Position numbers and translations under genes: made by a program
Shown here: positions 50,687 through 59,130 of the stretch, piece by piece
How the letters are laid out: every line of letters begins with the position of its first letter
Position numbering within the stretch: position 1 is the first letter of the stretch
Notes under the pieces: model-generated
What the model was told of the DNA's origin: nothing
Database searches by the model: none
Seen by the model: only the letters and a program-made list of their open reading frames with translations
Virus record (IMG/VR): IMGVR_UViG_3300009128_001551
Coordinates: 33,254-97,253 of that record
Length of the DNA: 64,000 nucleotides
Origin: a virus
Direction: 5' to 3' (one strand)

Positions 50687-52275
50687 TGACAGTCACCGTA
50701 TATTGCATATGTTATTTCAATATTGCTTCCCTCAGGAGGTGATACACTAAACACAACTGAATTTATAGATTGATTGTATGACCACGCAAATGACTCTACT
50801 CCGTCAACATAAACCTCTATTGTATCCTCTATTGGTGTTTTGCTTAGAGAAAAGCTAAATGATGAAATTGAATCTCTTGCCAGGGCATCCATTTGAACAC
50901 CCCAGTCAGTTGCACATATTGACATAAATGTTCCGTTAAAGTCATTCACAACGTCATAATATCCGTCACCAAATTGTGCATAGCCGTTTCCAGAGCAACC
51001 ACCGGGATAGTCACCTGCAACAGCGTGCGCAATAATCAAGTTGTTCGAAGGTTTCAGGCTTCTTAGATGTGAAGAGTAATCAGAAGGAGACATCCACGGA
51101 GAGTAATTGCTAGATGCATCAGGTTCATCTGACACATAAATTACAACTAGTCTTGCATTATTTCTCATAAACTGACTGCCTGGACCTGCAGAAGCTCCCG
51201 CCAGTGTTGCTTCATATGAATATTTTAGACCTTTCTCTACTGGATTTCCAGATATTCCTATGCTATCAATGATGTCATTGACTGCCAGGATGGGGTTTTG
51301 TGTTGATGGAGTAATAATAGCATTATCAATTATTTCTGCGCTATCTGTTGTTATAAATGCAATTTGATAATCCGCACCCGACGTCGAAAATACATTTATA
51401 AATGAATCAAAATTATTCTTAAGGTTTGTTTGATGGCCGCTCATTGAACATGAGTTGTCTATGACAAATAAAACATCAGACATTATGTCTTCTTTTTGCT
51501 CAAACTCGTCTATGACATATGCAAAATAGTCACCGTCACCACCCTGCTCAACAGTCTTGACAGGTGTCTGAGGATCGTTTGATGAAATGTCAATATATCC
51601 TGCATCAAAGATATCATCTAGCGGTGCATAGTCGATAAACATCTCAGCATAGTTTCCTGGCGGAATAATCCACGGAAAGAGTCCATTCACTTGTTCATTC
51701 TTGTCTATGTCAAGATTAACTGGATGAGATATAAAGTAGTTAATTGAGCTAATTTCAAGATCAGCATTTCCAATGTTAGAAATTGTGACAGGTAAAGAAT
51801 CATCACATCCAACGATGACGTTTCCAAAGTCATAATATTCTGGCTGAACGTGTATTATGGGTGCATCACCAGACCCATTAATTGGAACTTCAACAACTTT
51901 GTCAGTAGGATCATTTGATTCAATTAAGATAACATTTTGATCTGATGAATATGTACTTGGTTCATAATAAATGAAAAACTCTGTTTTATCTCCAGGGTCT
52001 ATGCTTTTATCACTAATTGAGGTAATTGTGTGGACACCTGTTGAAAATTTAAGATAGACGTTTTCAACATTTAAATCATCTGTTCCGATGTTTTCTATTT
52101 CTATCTCTTGCACACCGACGTCGTTACCAGATAAAAGTGTACCAAAGTCAACGCTGTCTGGTGACACACGTATATCAGGCATCTTAGTAGGATTGTTTGA
52201 AAGCTCATAGTCAATACAACTAATGGAAGTGACTGCGAGCAGTGAAACAATAATGCTCTTACGAATATTGATCAT
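50683..52275 (-). CDS. vWA lipoprotein with choice-of-anchor-D-like repeats
   Basis: 530 residues from ATG 52275 (the frame extends upstream but the lipobox LLAVTSISC favours this start). Two repeats of about 100 residues each (DSVDFGTLLSGNDVGVQEIE; YYDFGNVIVGCDDSLPVTIS) resemble the choice-of-anchor-D/HYDIN-like beta-sandwich. The vWA part has DVLFVIDNSCSMSGHQ (DxSxS) and RLVVIYVSDEPDA. The C-terminal domain (PIEDTIEVYVDGVESFAWSY) is shared with the vWA lipoprotein at 38909-39841. Exported and probably adhesive. It is transcribed divergently from 52333-52587. Confidence 0.72.
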   Translation of the reverse strand: MINIRKSIIVSLLAVTSISCIDYELSNNPTKMPDIRVSPDSVDFGTLLSGNDVGVQEIEIENIGTDDLNVENVYLKFSTGVHTITSISDKSIDPGDKTEFFIYYEPSTYSSDQNVILIESNDPTDKVVEVPINGSGDAPIIHVQPEYYDFGNVIVGCDDSLPVTISNIGNADLEISSINYFISHPVNLDIDKNEQVNGLFPWIIPPGNYAEMFIDYAPLDDIFDAGYIDISSNDPQTPVKTVEQGGDGDYFAYVIDEFEQKEDIMSDVLFVIDNSCSMSGHQTNLKNNFDSFINVFSTSGADYQIAFITTDSAEIIDNAIITPSTQNPILAVNDIIDSIGISGNPVEKGLKYSYEATLAGASAGPGSQFMRNNARLVVIYVSDEPDASSNYSPWMSPSDYSSHLRSLKPSNNLIIAHAVAGDYPGGCSGNGYAQFGDGYYDVVNDFNGTFMSICATDWGVQMDALARDSISSFSFSLSKTPIEDTIEVYVDGVESFAWSYNQSINSVVFSVSPPEGSNIEITYAIYGDCQ

Positions 52276-52332
52276 TTGATAATACATATGCTGAGTTTCT
52301 ATATTCTTGAATTCAAAATATGTAGAAATATA

Positions 52333-52587
52333 ATGACAATTAAAAAAGGTGATCTTGTTCAGTATGTTTCTCATCACAATACATCAGCACACAATGTGAT
52401 TCCTGATGGCAAACATCCAATTGGTCTTGTTCTAGAGATAAAGGAATATGTGATAGGTGAAAATCTTGAAACTGGCGCAATTATGAAAACAATTATTGTT
52501 AAATGGTCAGATGAAAAATGGAATACAACACTAGGAGTATCAGAAGAGTTTGAACTTGATTTGAATCTTATTCAAAATATTTCATAA
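52333..52587 (+). CDS. Small SH3-like protein (GDLVQ family)
   Basis: 84 residues from ATG 52333. MTIKKGDLVQYVSHHNTSAH, then GKHPIGLVLEIKEYVIG and KTIIVKWSDEKW, the same scheme as the 56-63 kb array. The 57-base space to the divergent vWA gene must hold promoters for both. Confidence 0.6.
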   Translation: MTIKKGDLVQYVSHHNTSAHNVIPDGKHPIGLVLEIKEYVIGENLETGAIMKTIIVKWSDEKWNTTLGVSEEFELDLNLIQNIS

Positions 52588-52599
52588 TTAATAAATAGA

Positions 52600-53028
52600 A
52601 TGCTAATAACAGAAAACCAGCTTAGACAGACGATTAGAAGAATGCTAGATGGTCGTAATTCACACAAGATAGAAATATATGTGAATTCTCAGCCGCTATA
52701 TGTTGAGGTTGCTGACACAGACGTCTCACGAGATGTAGGCCTAATGAATAGAGCAGATCTAAAGAGAAATGAGGGCATGCTTTTTATCTTTCCAGATTCT
52801 AGCAGAAGAGCATTTTGGATGAAAAATACGTACATTCCGCTGTCAATTGCATACCTCAATGAGTCAGGTGAAATATTAAATATAGAAAAAATGTCACCAC
52901 AGTCTGATGAACGTGTATGGTCTAGTGGCCCTGCGATGTATGCGCTTGAAGTCAATGATGGATGGTTTGATTCAAACAAAATTTCCATCGGTGACATTGT
53001 TAGAGGCCTTCCGACGATTTCAAAATGA
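52600..53028 (+). CDS. DUF192 protein with LRQTIRRML N-terminus
   Basis: 142 residues. Residues 1-20 (MLITENQLRQTIRRMLDGR) are the recurring N-terminal peptide. The rest is a DUF192 domain: DVSRDVGLMNRADLKRNEGM, LFIFPDSSRRAFWMKNTYIP, LSIAYLNESGEI, ALEVNDGW. Family function is unknown, usually exported proteins. Here the tag replaces a signal peptide. Overlaps the next gene (ATGA). Confidence 0.78.
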   Translation: MLITENQLRQTIRRMLDGRNSHKIEIYVNSQPLYVEVADTDVSRDVGLMNRADLKRNEGMLFIFPDSSRRAFWMKNTYIPLSIAYLNESGEILNIEKMSPQSDERVWSSGPAMYALEVNDGWFDSNKISIGDIVRGLPTISK

Positions 53029-53363
53029 GACAGATGGGTGATAGAGATATAGTCAAAGGTGATATTGTTGTTATTGTAATAGAGAACTCACCTGACGGTT
53101 TTTCAACAGGAACACCCACTAAAGATGGTGGGTTAAAAATTTATGAAAGAATTGATCTTACAAATTATCCGTCACACAGTGATTTTTTTGGAAAGTCAAT
53201 AGTTGTAAGAGACGGAGACGTCGCAACAGTTATCAGATGCGTCGGAAGGCCTAGCAGACTAAGCAGGGCAGGCAGGTGGAGCATGTATGACGTGTATGAA
53301 ATTCTTGTTCATGGCAGCGTATATCACGTATTTAGGCAAAACATTAAATTAGTTAAGAAATAG
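53025..53363 (+). CDS. SH3-like hypothetical protein
   Basis: 112 residues. IVKGDIVVIVIENSPDGFST is the GD(I/L)V opening, with IVVRDGDVATVIRCVGRPSR further on and VYHVFRQNIKLV at the end. An extended relative of the GDLVR family. Confidence 0.45.
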   Translation: MRQMGDRDIVKGDIVVIVIENSPDGFSTGTPTKDGGLKIYERIDLTNYPSHSDFFGKSIVVRDGDVATVIRCVGRPSRLSRAGRWSMYDVYEILVHGSVYHVFRQNIKLVKK

Positions 53364-53381
53364 ATATTATCAGGTGACAAA

Positions 53382-53750
53382 ATGATAAAGCCACTTGTAG
53401 CATCATTAGTTTTATTATGCGGCTGTTCAGTAAAATTACATTATGCCGGAAAGAACTTTGAACCAAGCCAGAGCATGTGTGTAGATTCTCTTCTTGTTAA
53501 CATGGACGTGGCAGGATGTGACACAGTATATTATGGGTATTCTCAAAGCAGAGGAGCGTTTAAAGTAAGATGTGTCAGTTTTAATGAAAAACTTTCTGAT
53601 GATGAACAAGTCTTACGTGAGTGGACAACATATTCATTTTTTGTATCTCCATCGTTTGCTCCGCTCCCGTCAGAATCAGACCTAATACCAATATGCTCAG
53701 ATAGAAATGCAACAATATATTTTTTAGATGAAGATTCACAAGGGCAATAG
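53382..53750 (+). CDS. Small lipoprotein
   Basis: 122 residues. LVASLVLLCGC is a lipobox signal; mature part has paired Cys (MCVDSLLVNMDVAGCDTVYY). AGGTGAC upstream of ATG. The function is unknown; it is one of the exported set. Confidence 0.55.
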   Translation: MIKPLVASLVLLCGCSVKLHYAGKNFEPSQSMCVDSLLVNMDVAGCDTVYYGYSQSRGAFKVRCVSFNEKLSDDEQVLREWTTYSFFVSPSFAPLPSESDLIPICSDRNATIYFLDEDSQGQ

Positions 53751-53751
53751 A

Positions 53752-55230
53752 GTGAAACTTTCTAAGAAGTCTCTTAAGAAAATAATAAAAGAAGAGCTGA
53801 TTAACGAAATTGGAATGGGCCAAAATCTGTATGGTGACGTTCACGCTGGAGATGATCGATCTATAGAGGTCGTGTCAAGTGCCATAGAGCATGGAAATGA
53901 GATTGATGAAAGACTTCGAATTGCAATGAGAGAAAGAGCTGTTCGTGATTTTTCCTCTCTTTATGTGAATGCTATTCGTGATGAATTAAGACAGTTCATA
54001 GAAGACAACCCAGGAATTGAAAGTCAAGATGACTTATCACCTGACAAACTTAGGGAGATAAAAGAAACATCAGCGAAAAAGGCTCTTAGGAGATACAAGT
54101 CATCTTATACAAACACTAAGCTGATATCAGACTATACTGAAAGAGTTGAAAGAATTATTGGAAAACCAGTTCCACCGACATTTCGACAGCTACTAATAAG
54201 ATATGCAAAAGATTTCGCATATCAGTTCGTCTTTGGTTTTTTAGACAATGTAATTTTGATTCTTGCGGGAGCAGCAATTGACGACTATATTAAGCTTGTA
54301 TTTGGCGCTGAAAAACTTCAAAGAGCACTTTCACCAGACGATCTTGCTTTCATCACAGACGGTATTGGAAACGCAATATCTGATGGTGTTGGAGATGTCG
54401 GCGGTAGTGCTGTAGAGGGTGCGGTTGATAGTTGGTCTTGGTTGGATGATGCAGCAACTGATAAACAGCTTGAGATAGCAACACCGTTTCAGAAAATGAT
54501 GGCAAAGACTGCTACATTTACAGGGGTCGTTTTAGGGTGTCTAGCTGCAATACCCGTTGGAATACTTGTTCTTAAAGGGTTGACAGCTATGGGAATCTCA
54601 GCAACAGCAGGTATGGGAGCAACGGGAAGTTATTTGTCTGGTGGGTTAGGGCTTGTTGCATCAGCGCTGATGATAAAAACTGCAATCGATGAATTTAAAA
54701 TGCTTGATGAGGCAGCACAAGACACAATGAACTCTGCCTTAAGCGTTGTTATGTCAAGAGTGTATAAGAAGAGAAAAGAAGCAGGCATAGAGCTACCACC
54801 TCGACAACAATATACAGTTGATAATTTTGCAGGTGACGTAGTAGATGATAGAGATATAGCTCAGATCATATGGAATGATGAGATGGATTATTCAAAACTA
54901 GCATCTCATCACGATATGAATTATAACGACGTCTGGATAACTGTTGATGCGCTGTCTAATCGATTTGGCTTAGATAATCCAAACAGAACTCGATTAGATG
55001 AAAGTAACAAAGATCAGCTAGTCTACATGATACGACATCTGATTATTGCTGAATCAGGAAAAAAGAAAAAATACAGAGGCTATCATCCAGATGAATCTTA
55101 TGAAAAGGGTACTGTTAAGAATTTAATGCTAGATCAACCAAGCTCTCATGGAGGCTGGCCAGAAGGAGAATACGATCCTAAAGTTAATGATAGAATAACT
55201 AAATGGCTAAAAGATATGGAAATGATTTAA
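53752..55230 (+). CDS. Large membrane protein with LKKIIKEEL N-terminus
   Basis: About 492 residues from GTG 53752. It opens KLSKKSLKKIIKEELINE, the recurring peptide. Membrane-type segments occur in the middle: DFAYQFVFGFLDNVILILAG and TFTGVVLGCLAAIPVGILVL, then SGGLGLVASALMIKTAI. Hydrophilic ends. Could be a virion-internal protein that enters the host membrane during ejection, or a host-membrane protein. It starts one base after the lipoprotein gene ends. Confidence 0.5.
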   Translation: MKLSKKSLKKIIKEELINEIGMGQNLYGDVHAGDDRSIEVVSSAIEHGNEIDERLRIAMRERAVRDFSSLYVNAIRDELRQFIEDNPGIESQDDLSPDKLREIKETSAKKALRRYKSSYTNTKLISDYTERVERIIGKPVPPTFRQLLIRYAKDFAYQFVFGFLDNVILILAGAAIDDYIKLVFGAEKLQRALSPDDLAFITDGIGNAISDGVGDVGGSAVEGAVDSWSWLDDAATDKQLEIATPFQKMMAKTATFTGVVLGCLAAIPVGILVLKGLTAMGISATAGMGATGSYLSGGLGLVASALMIKTAIDEFKMLDEAAQDTMNSALSVVMSRVYKKRKEAGIELPPRQQYTVDNFAGDVVDDRDIAQIIWNDEMDYSKLASHHDMNYNDVWITVDALSNRFGLDNPNRTRLDESNKDQLVYMIRHLIIAESGKKKKYRGYHPDESYEKGTVKNLMLDQPSSHGGWPEGEYDPKVNDRITKWLKDMEMI

Positions 55231-55262
55231 TTAATTTTTCATATCGAAAAGAAGACAAGACA

Positions 55263-55538
55263 ATGAAAAAGACCGAGAAGGATATGATAGAGAAGATCTA
55301 TCTCTCAAGAGAAGCTTATTTAGACTTGCTAAGCCTAAAGATAGAATCATTGCATAAATGCTTAGAAAATCTTAAATCAAAGATAAAAAATGAGGGACAT
55401 AGGGGATACTATAGTTGCAATTCAGATGTCATAAGATATAGTCAGGAGATATGGAAAGCATGTAATTCTCTTTGTGTAATGAAAGAAATTGAACAAGATT
55501 TAATAAAAAAATCATCTAAAAAGAAGAGAAAGAAATGA
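55263..55538 (+). CDS. Small helical hypothetical protein
   Basis: 91 residues from ATG 55263. LDLLSLKIESLHKCLENLKS and a Lys-rich end (KKSSKKKRKK). Overlaps the next ATG. Unknown. Confidence 0.4.
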   Translation: MKKTEKDMIEKIYLSREAYLDLLSLKIESLHKCLENLKSKIKNEGHRGYYSCNSDVIRYSQEIWKACNSLCVMKEIEQDLIKKSSKKKRKK

Positions 55539-55735
55539 TAATTGACATGTACGTTCATAGCAGAGCTCATCATATTTCTAAGCACATAAAGACCAGTGAA
55601 TATCATAAATTGCTTGCGACGCTAAAGAAAAGTTCAAAAAGCGGAGAGCCGTCAATGTTTAAATTTGAAGACGGATCAATTATCAGACTATCAGACATTC
55701 AATATATTAACACATCACCTGATATTCCATTTTAA
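55535..55735 (+). CDS. Small hypothetical protein
   Basis: 66 residues. HISKHIKTSEYHKLLATLKK then FKFEDGSIIRLSDIQYIN. No domain known. ATGA overlap with the previous gene. Confidence 0.4.
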   Translation: MIIDMYVHSRAHHISKHIKTSEYHKLLATLKKSSKSGEPSMFKFEDGSIIRLSDIQYINTSPDIPF

Positions 55736-55738
55736 ACA

Positions 55739-56065
55739 ATGATTTCATTAATGATAATTTTTCTCTCTGCTTTCAACGCCCCGGCAGAGGGCTTTAGAAT
55801 CAGTCAAAATATATCTATGCAAGATTAAGGAGACAGACTGTTTCAGTCAAAGGCATGCAAGACATGTCACACATCAGGAGTGTGTCCTGACCTGTCGGGA
55901 TTTTCATCACGAAAGATGATTGCCGGCGTTCTTGAGAATACTCCTGAAAATCTTGCACGATGGCTAAGGGATCCAGATAGTGTTAAGCCCGGTACAACAA
56001 TGCCAAATCTATATTTGAGCGATGTTGAGATTCAGATCTTAGTTGAACATCTTCAAAAAATGTAG
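55739..56065 (+). pseudogene. Class I cytochrome c-like gene interrupted by an in-frame TAA
   Basis: One frame reads a signal peptide (MISLMIIFLSAFNAPAEG), then TAA at 55826-55828, then GDRLFQSKACKTCHTSG, with the CxxCH haem-binding motif, and TMPNLYLSDVEIQILVEHL, with a Met axial ligand candidate (TMPN). Joined, this is a normal small exported c-type cytochrome of about 108 residues. TAA could be a single mutation from GAA or CAA. AAGGAG sits right after the stop, and a CTG 5 bases on could restart translation without the signal peptide. Either decay, sequencing error, or stop readthrough. Confidence 0.65.
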
Positions 56066-56102
56066 TAATATAGGTTATATTAAGGAGAAAGACTCATGCC
56101 CA

Positions 56103-56459
56103 GTGTACTATCGAGCTCGTAAATTAGCAATTAATAACGGAAGAGCTTATCACGTTGCTGCAATCTTAAGGCGTCGGGGAAAGATTGTTAAGATCGGTGA
56201 AAACACTTGTAAGACTCATCCAAGATTTAAAAGAATATATCCTGATGGAACGACAGGCTCTCATATGCATGCTGAGATGAACGTTTTGAGATTTGCTATG
56301 GAAGGTGATGAAATAGAGGTTATGAGATTTAAAAGATCTGATGACGGTTTTGCAATGGCTAAGCCATGTAAGCATTGTATGTTTCACATTAAAGACGCAG
56401 GAATAAAGAGGGTTAAGTATACCGATGAAAACGGCATGTGGAATGAGCTAGTTCTGTGA
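56103..56459 (+). CDS. Zinc deaminase-like protein, start disrupted by a 1-base shift
   Basis: About 118 residues if GTG 56103 is used. SHMHAEMNVLRF is the HxE zinc/catalytic motif and AKPCKHCMFHIKDAGIKRVK the PCxxC pair, as in cytidine/dCMP deaminases. An ATG with AAGGAG at the right distance lies at 56096 but is out of frame by one base: ATGCCCAGTG; with CC instead of CCC the frame would run straight in. So the gene may carry a frameshift or a sequencing error. Confidence 0.6.
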   Translation: MYYRARKLAINNGRAYHVAAILRRRGKIVKIGENTCKTHPRFKRIYPDGTTGSHMHAEMNVLRFAMEGDEIEVMRFKRSDDGFAMAKPCKHCMFHIKDAGIKRVKYTDENGMWNELVL

Positions 56460-56496
56460 TATGATGAAGACATAAACCGGTCAAGGAGTCAAGCTG

Positions 56497-56616
56497 ATGG
56501 CTGACGAGATAGAAGAATTCTACTATGCTAATGGCGACGTCATCAACGTCGGAGATCTAGTTCGTTACATATGGGAAAGACATGTCTCAAACGTGATTAA
56601 GGCAAGAGAAAGATAA
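56497..56616 (+). CDS. Short GDLVR-family protein (39 aa)
   Basis: ATG 56497 with AAGGAG 9 bases upstream. YYANGDVINVGDLVRYIWER shows the family's GDLVR motif, but the protein is truncated compared with relatives of 60-110 residues. Confidence 0.5.
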   Translation: MADEIEEFYYANGDVINVGDLVRYIWERHVSNVIKARER

Positions 56617-56621
56617 GATTC

Positions 56622-56650
56622 GTGTAACTTCATCGATATCATGGTAGAAT
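56622..56650 (+). promoter_or_regulatory. Phage-type promoter, GTGTAA-N17-TAGAAT
   Basis: Near-consensus match preceding the ATG 56671 gene (AGAGG ribosome site between). Confidence 0.65.
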
Positions 56651-56670
56651 ATATCTAGAGGTAAACAATA

Positions 56671-56772
56671 ATGAATTCTTTTCTAGTAACATCTGCACAT
56701 ACTGTTACCTTTATTGTATTTTATCACTTTGGTATGGTACTTAGAACGATCATCGAGTCTTCTTTGATGTGA
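56671..56772 (+). CDS. Small membrane peptide (33 aa)
   Basis: ATG 56671, AGAGG about 9 bases upstream, promoter before it. SAHTVTFIVFYHFGMVLRTI is a short hydrophobic span. Likely real given the signals; function unknown. The 87 bases that follow show no gene. Confidence 0.45.
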   Translation: MNSFLVTSAHTVTFIVFYHFGMVLRTIIESSLM

Positions 56773-56859
56773 AAGTCTTCTGGGCGTTTTTAATTCTATT
56801 GCAGGTGCTGTAGATAGTCAAGAAGCAAGTCTATGACAAAATATCAAGAAGGTGATGTG

Positions 56860-57168
56860 ATGTACCAGGTTGGTGACATGGTTGCAGCGTGGAATCACAC
56901 GGATGACAAGGAAGATGTGGGCGTGATCGTTGAGATCAGACCACTTCACAAACCTACACGATCTGACGAGTCTGAGTTCATGGTTCTCATCGGCGGCGAC
57001 GTGTGGAATCTGAGTGATGATGATGTGTTTCCGATCGGCAGTGCGAGGCCAAATGATCCTGACGTGTCAGTTGGAAAGAGATTCTTCTCTCGTCAGCGGA
57101 AGTTCGGTCGTGAGGATCTCATGCAAAAGATCCACGTGAGTGAGACCTGTTGGAGAAATAGAGAATGA
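56860..57168 (+). CDS. GDLVR-family small protein
   Basis: 102 residues from ATG 56860 (AGAAGGTGATG upstream). YQVGDMVAAWNHTDDKEDVG, then VIVEIRPLHKP and FMVLIGGDVWNLSDDDVFPI; then a basic C-terminal extension. First large member of the tandem array. GC content rises from here. Confidence 0.55.
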   Translation: MYQVGDMVAAWNHTDDKEDVGVIVEIRPLHKPTRSDESEFMVLIGGDVWNLSDDDVFPIGSARPNDPDVSVGKRFFSRQRKFGREDLMQKIHVSETCWRNRE

Positions 57169-57380
57169 AGGTGGGCGATCTAGTTCAGTACGATATGATA
57201 GGATCATTTGAGACGATATGCACATATGTTGGATTGATCACTCGCATGTACACAGACGAAGAAAAGTGTAGAATTATAGGAACTGTAAACTTACATAGAT
57301 GGGATGGAGAGATGATGTTCGACGTGCTAATAAATGGTAGGGAATATGTTATATCATCAGGCGTGTTAAGGAAGGTTTAG
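57165..57380 (+). CDS. GDLVQ-family small protein
   Basis: 71 residues. MKVGDLVQYDMIGSFETICT, then YVGLITRMYTDEEK and MMFDVLINGREYVISSGVLR. ATGA overlap with the previous gene. Confidence 0.55.
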   Translation: MKVGDLVQYDMIGSFETICTYVGLITRMYTDEEKCRIIGTVNLHRWDGEMMFDVLINGREYVISSGVLRKV

Positions 57381-57381
57381 T

Positions 57382-57693
57382 ATGAGCAATGGCTGGAAAT
57401 ACGGGTTGATCAAGGTCGCCATCGAGGATGAGGGAACTGACTTTGAGTCACAGGTTAATCTTCTTGTTGAGCTATATCCTCTTGGCGACGACGGTGATTA
57501 CGCTGCCTGGTGTGTTGCCAGGCCGCAAACTCTTGAGGAGCTTGAGATGGCACAGCGAGACATCCAGCGGGACGGGATCAATGAGCATTTTTTTGACAAC
57601 GGAACCTTTGTGTTCAATCACTGTGAGAAGTGCGGTGAAGGACGCTGGGATTACGTGCCAAACGACTGTGAGAGGTATGATGTAAATGAGTAA
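57382..57693 (+). CDS. Hypothetical protein with C-terminal CxxC
   Basis: 103 residues; AAGGAAGG upstream of ATG. KVAIEDEGTDFESQVNLLVE then an acidic middle and FNHCEKCGEGRWDYVPNDC, a possible zinc knuckle. Overlaps the next gene by 8 bases. Confidence 0.45.
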   Translation: MSNGWKYGLIKVAIEDEGTDFESQVNLLVELYPLGDDGDYAAWCVARPQTLEELEMAQRDIQRDGINEHFFDNGTFVFNHCEKCGEGRWDYVPNDCERYDVNE

Positions 57694-57940
57694 AACGGTA
57701 GAGATAAGAAAGGGTGATGTCCTTATTCGGCGCGTCCGTAACGGATGGGAGGTGCTAACTCCCAATGAGAATGACTCAGAGTACATTGACACCTGGGTGT
57801 ATGACGACACTGCTGGGATCCATGAGGCACTTCAGCAGCTTCTCTGGGATCACTTTTCAGGATATTATCAGAGCAAGCACATGGGCGGTCTGGTTGTCGA
57901 TGTGAGAGAGATGGGAAAAGAGGCGGAAGAAGATGAGTAA
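57686..57940 (+). CDS. Small hypothetical protein
   Basis: 84 residues. VEIRKGDVLIRRVRNGWEVL recalls the GD-barrel family; the second half (HEALQQLLWDHFSGYYQ) is helical. Unknown. Confidence 0.45.
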   Translation: MSKTVEIRKGDVLIRRVRNGWEVLTPNENDSEYIDTWVYDDTAGIHEALQQLLWDHFSGYYQSKHMGGLVVDVREMGKEAEEDE

Positions 57941-58637
57941 AAAATATAAAGTTCCGCAGGTCTTCTATGGTGACTGGAGTGATGATCTTCTATCAGAACA
58001 TGAGAACTACTGGTGGGATATCAGCACGATTGCAAATTGGATCGGCTATGCTCTTGTCGGGGGAACCCACGGATGTAGAGTCGACCTATGTAGGTCAAAC
58101 ACAATACATGTGTCTCAGACCAAAGAAAAGTTCGGAGGTGTCCGAGTTTACTGTCACTTTGCATCTGAGGAACAGGTTCAGGAGAGGTATGTAAAGGAGA
58201 TTTCTCACATTATTGAGCAGAATAGGAGGTACTTTGCTTGGAAGCAAGGAACTGTGACACCTGACTCATGTGAATATCCCGCGAAGTACATGATCAAGCT
58301 ATACGAGGATCAAGAAAGTTATCCGGTCAAGACACCAGACATTGATGAGTTCAGGGAAGCATGCAGGTTCCGCGACGCTCAGCACTACCGCTGGACATAT
58401 CGAGACGCCGTTAGGCTCTGGCCGCAGTATGAGTCAGCAATTGTCAATTCATCTAACTTCTATGAACTGCTATTCGAGACAGAGATAGAGCTTGATAAAT
58501 ATTACGATATGCGAAGAAAGGATCTAGAGAAATCTGATTATCTCACTGACGAGCAAAAGAAAGAGCGAGCTGATGAGCTAGAGAGAGATCGTCAGCATGT
58601 AAAGAATGTGAGTGGATTCGAAACTAAAAGTGAATAG
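57933..58637 (+). CDS. Phage KEKFGGxR-type hypothetical protein
   Basis: 234 residues. HVSQTKEKFGGVRVYCHFAS carries the K-E-K-F-G-G-x-R-x-Y motif of a phage family of unknown function. The C-terminal half is a charged helix. Overlaps the previous gene by 8 bases. Confidence 0.5.
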   Translation: MSKKYKVPQVFYGDWSDDLLSEHENYWWDISTIANWIGYALVGGTHGCRVDLCRSNTIHVSQTKEKFGGVRVYCHFASEEQVQERYVKEISHIIEQNRRYFAWKQGTVTPDSCEYPAKYMIKLYEDQESYPVKTPDIDEFREACRFRDAQHYRWTYRDAVRLWPQYESAIVNSSNFYELLFETEIELDKYYDMRRKDLEKSDYLTDEQKKERADELERDRQHVKNVSGFETKSE

Positions 58638-58853
58638 ATGTGTAACGATGACCTGAAAGAGGGTGATCTCGTAAGATTAACTGAGCCTGACACTGGTAGC
58701 GGTTACGATGAATATACTGCAATTCTCGTTGAGGAGCCGAGAGATTCTTACGTGTTTCCTCACGGTGGGCACATCACATCTTGTAAGGTCCTGCATGGCG
58801 GAAAGGTCATGGATGTTGATGCCACATATTGGACAGTAAGTAAGGTAAAATAA
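58638..58853 (+). CDS. GDLVR-family small protein
   Basis: 71 residues. DDLKEGDLVRLTEPDTGSGY, then YTAILVEEPRDSYVF and DVDATYWTVSKVK. No gap after the preceding stop. Confidence 0.55.
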   Translation: MCNDDLKEGDLVRLTEPDTGSGYDEYTAILVEEPRDSYVFPHGGHITSCKVLHGGKVMDVDATYWTVSKVK

Positions 58854-58870
58854 GCTCAATCTGGCTTTTC

Positions 58871-58899
58871 ATGTAATCCGACCGATGGCAGGATATAAT
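58871..58899 (+). promoter_or_regulatory. Phage-type promoter, ATGTAA-N17-TATAAT
   Basis: Exact match. The -10 overlaps the codons of an alternative start at 58885, so ATG 58906, lying at the predicted transcription start, is the likely start of a leaderless mRNA. Confidence 0.7.
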
Positions 58900-58905
58900 A
58901 ATAAC

Positions 58906-59130
58906 ATGTACAGGAACAATCACGGATCATGGGCCAAGATCGGAGATCTTGTTGAGATCCTGTCACCTGTCCAGCATTCCACCGGCATCTTCGGCGTTGT
59001 TGTAGAGGAGAGATGGGTTGGCATTCATGGCACGAGAAATCTTAATGTTCTCTGCTCTGATCATGATGTCGATGGAAAGATGTTGACGTGGGTGAAGGAT
59101 TGCTGGGTGAAGATCGTGGAGGAAGAATGA
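58906..59130 (+). CDS. GDLVE-family small protein, probably leaderless
   Basis: 74 residues from ATG 58906. YRNNHGSWAKIGDLVEILSP, GIFGVVVEERWVGIHG and LTWVKDCWVKIVEEE. No ribosome site upstream; the promoter -10 ends 6 bases before the ATG. Confidence 0.55.
   Translation: MYRNNHGSWAKIGDLVEILSPVQHSTGIFGVVVEERWVGIHGTRNLNVLCSDHDVDGKMLTWVKDCWVKIVEEE

Noticed and set aside
58885-58905. ATG 58885 as start of the GDLVE gene
   Set aside because: It lies upstream of the predicted transcription start, within the -10 region, so ATG 58906 is preferred.
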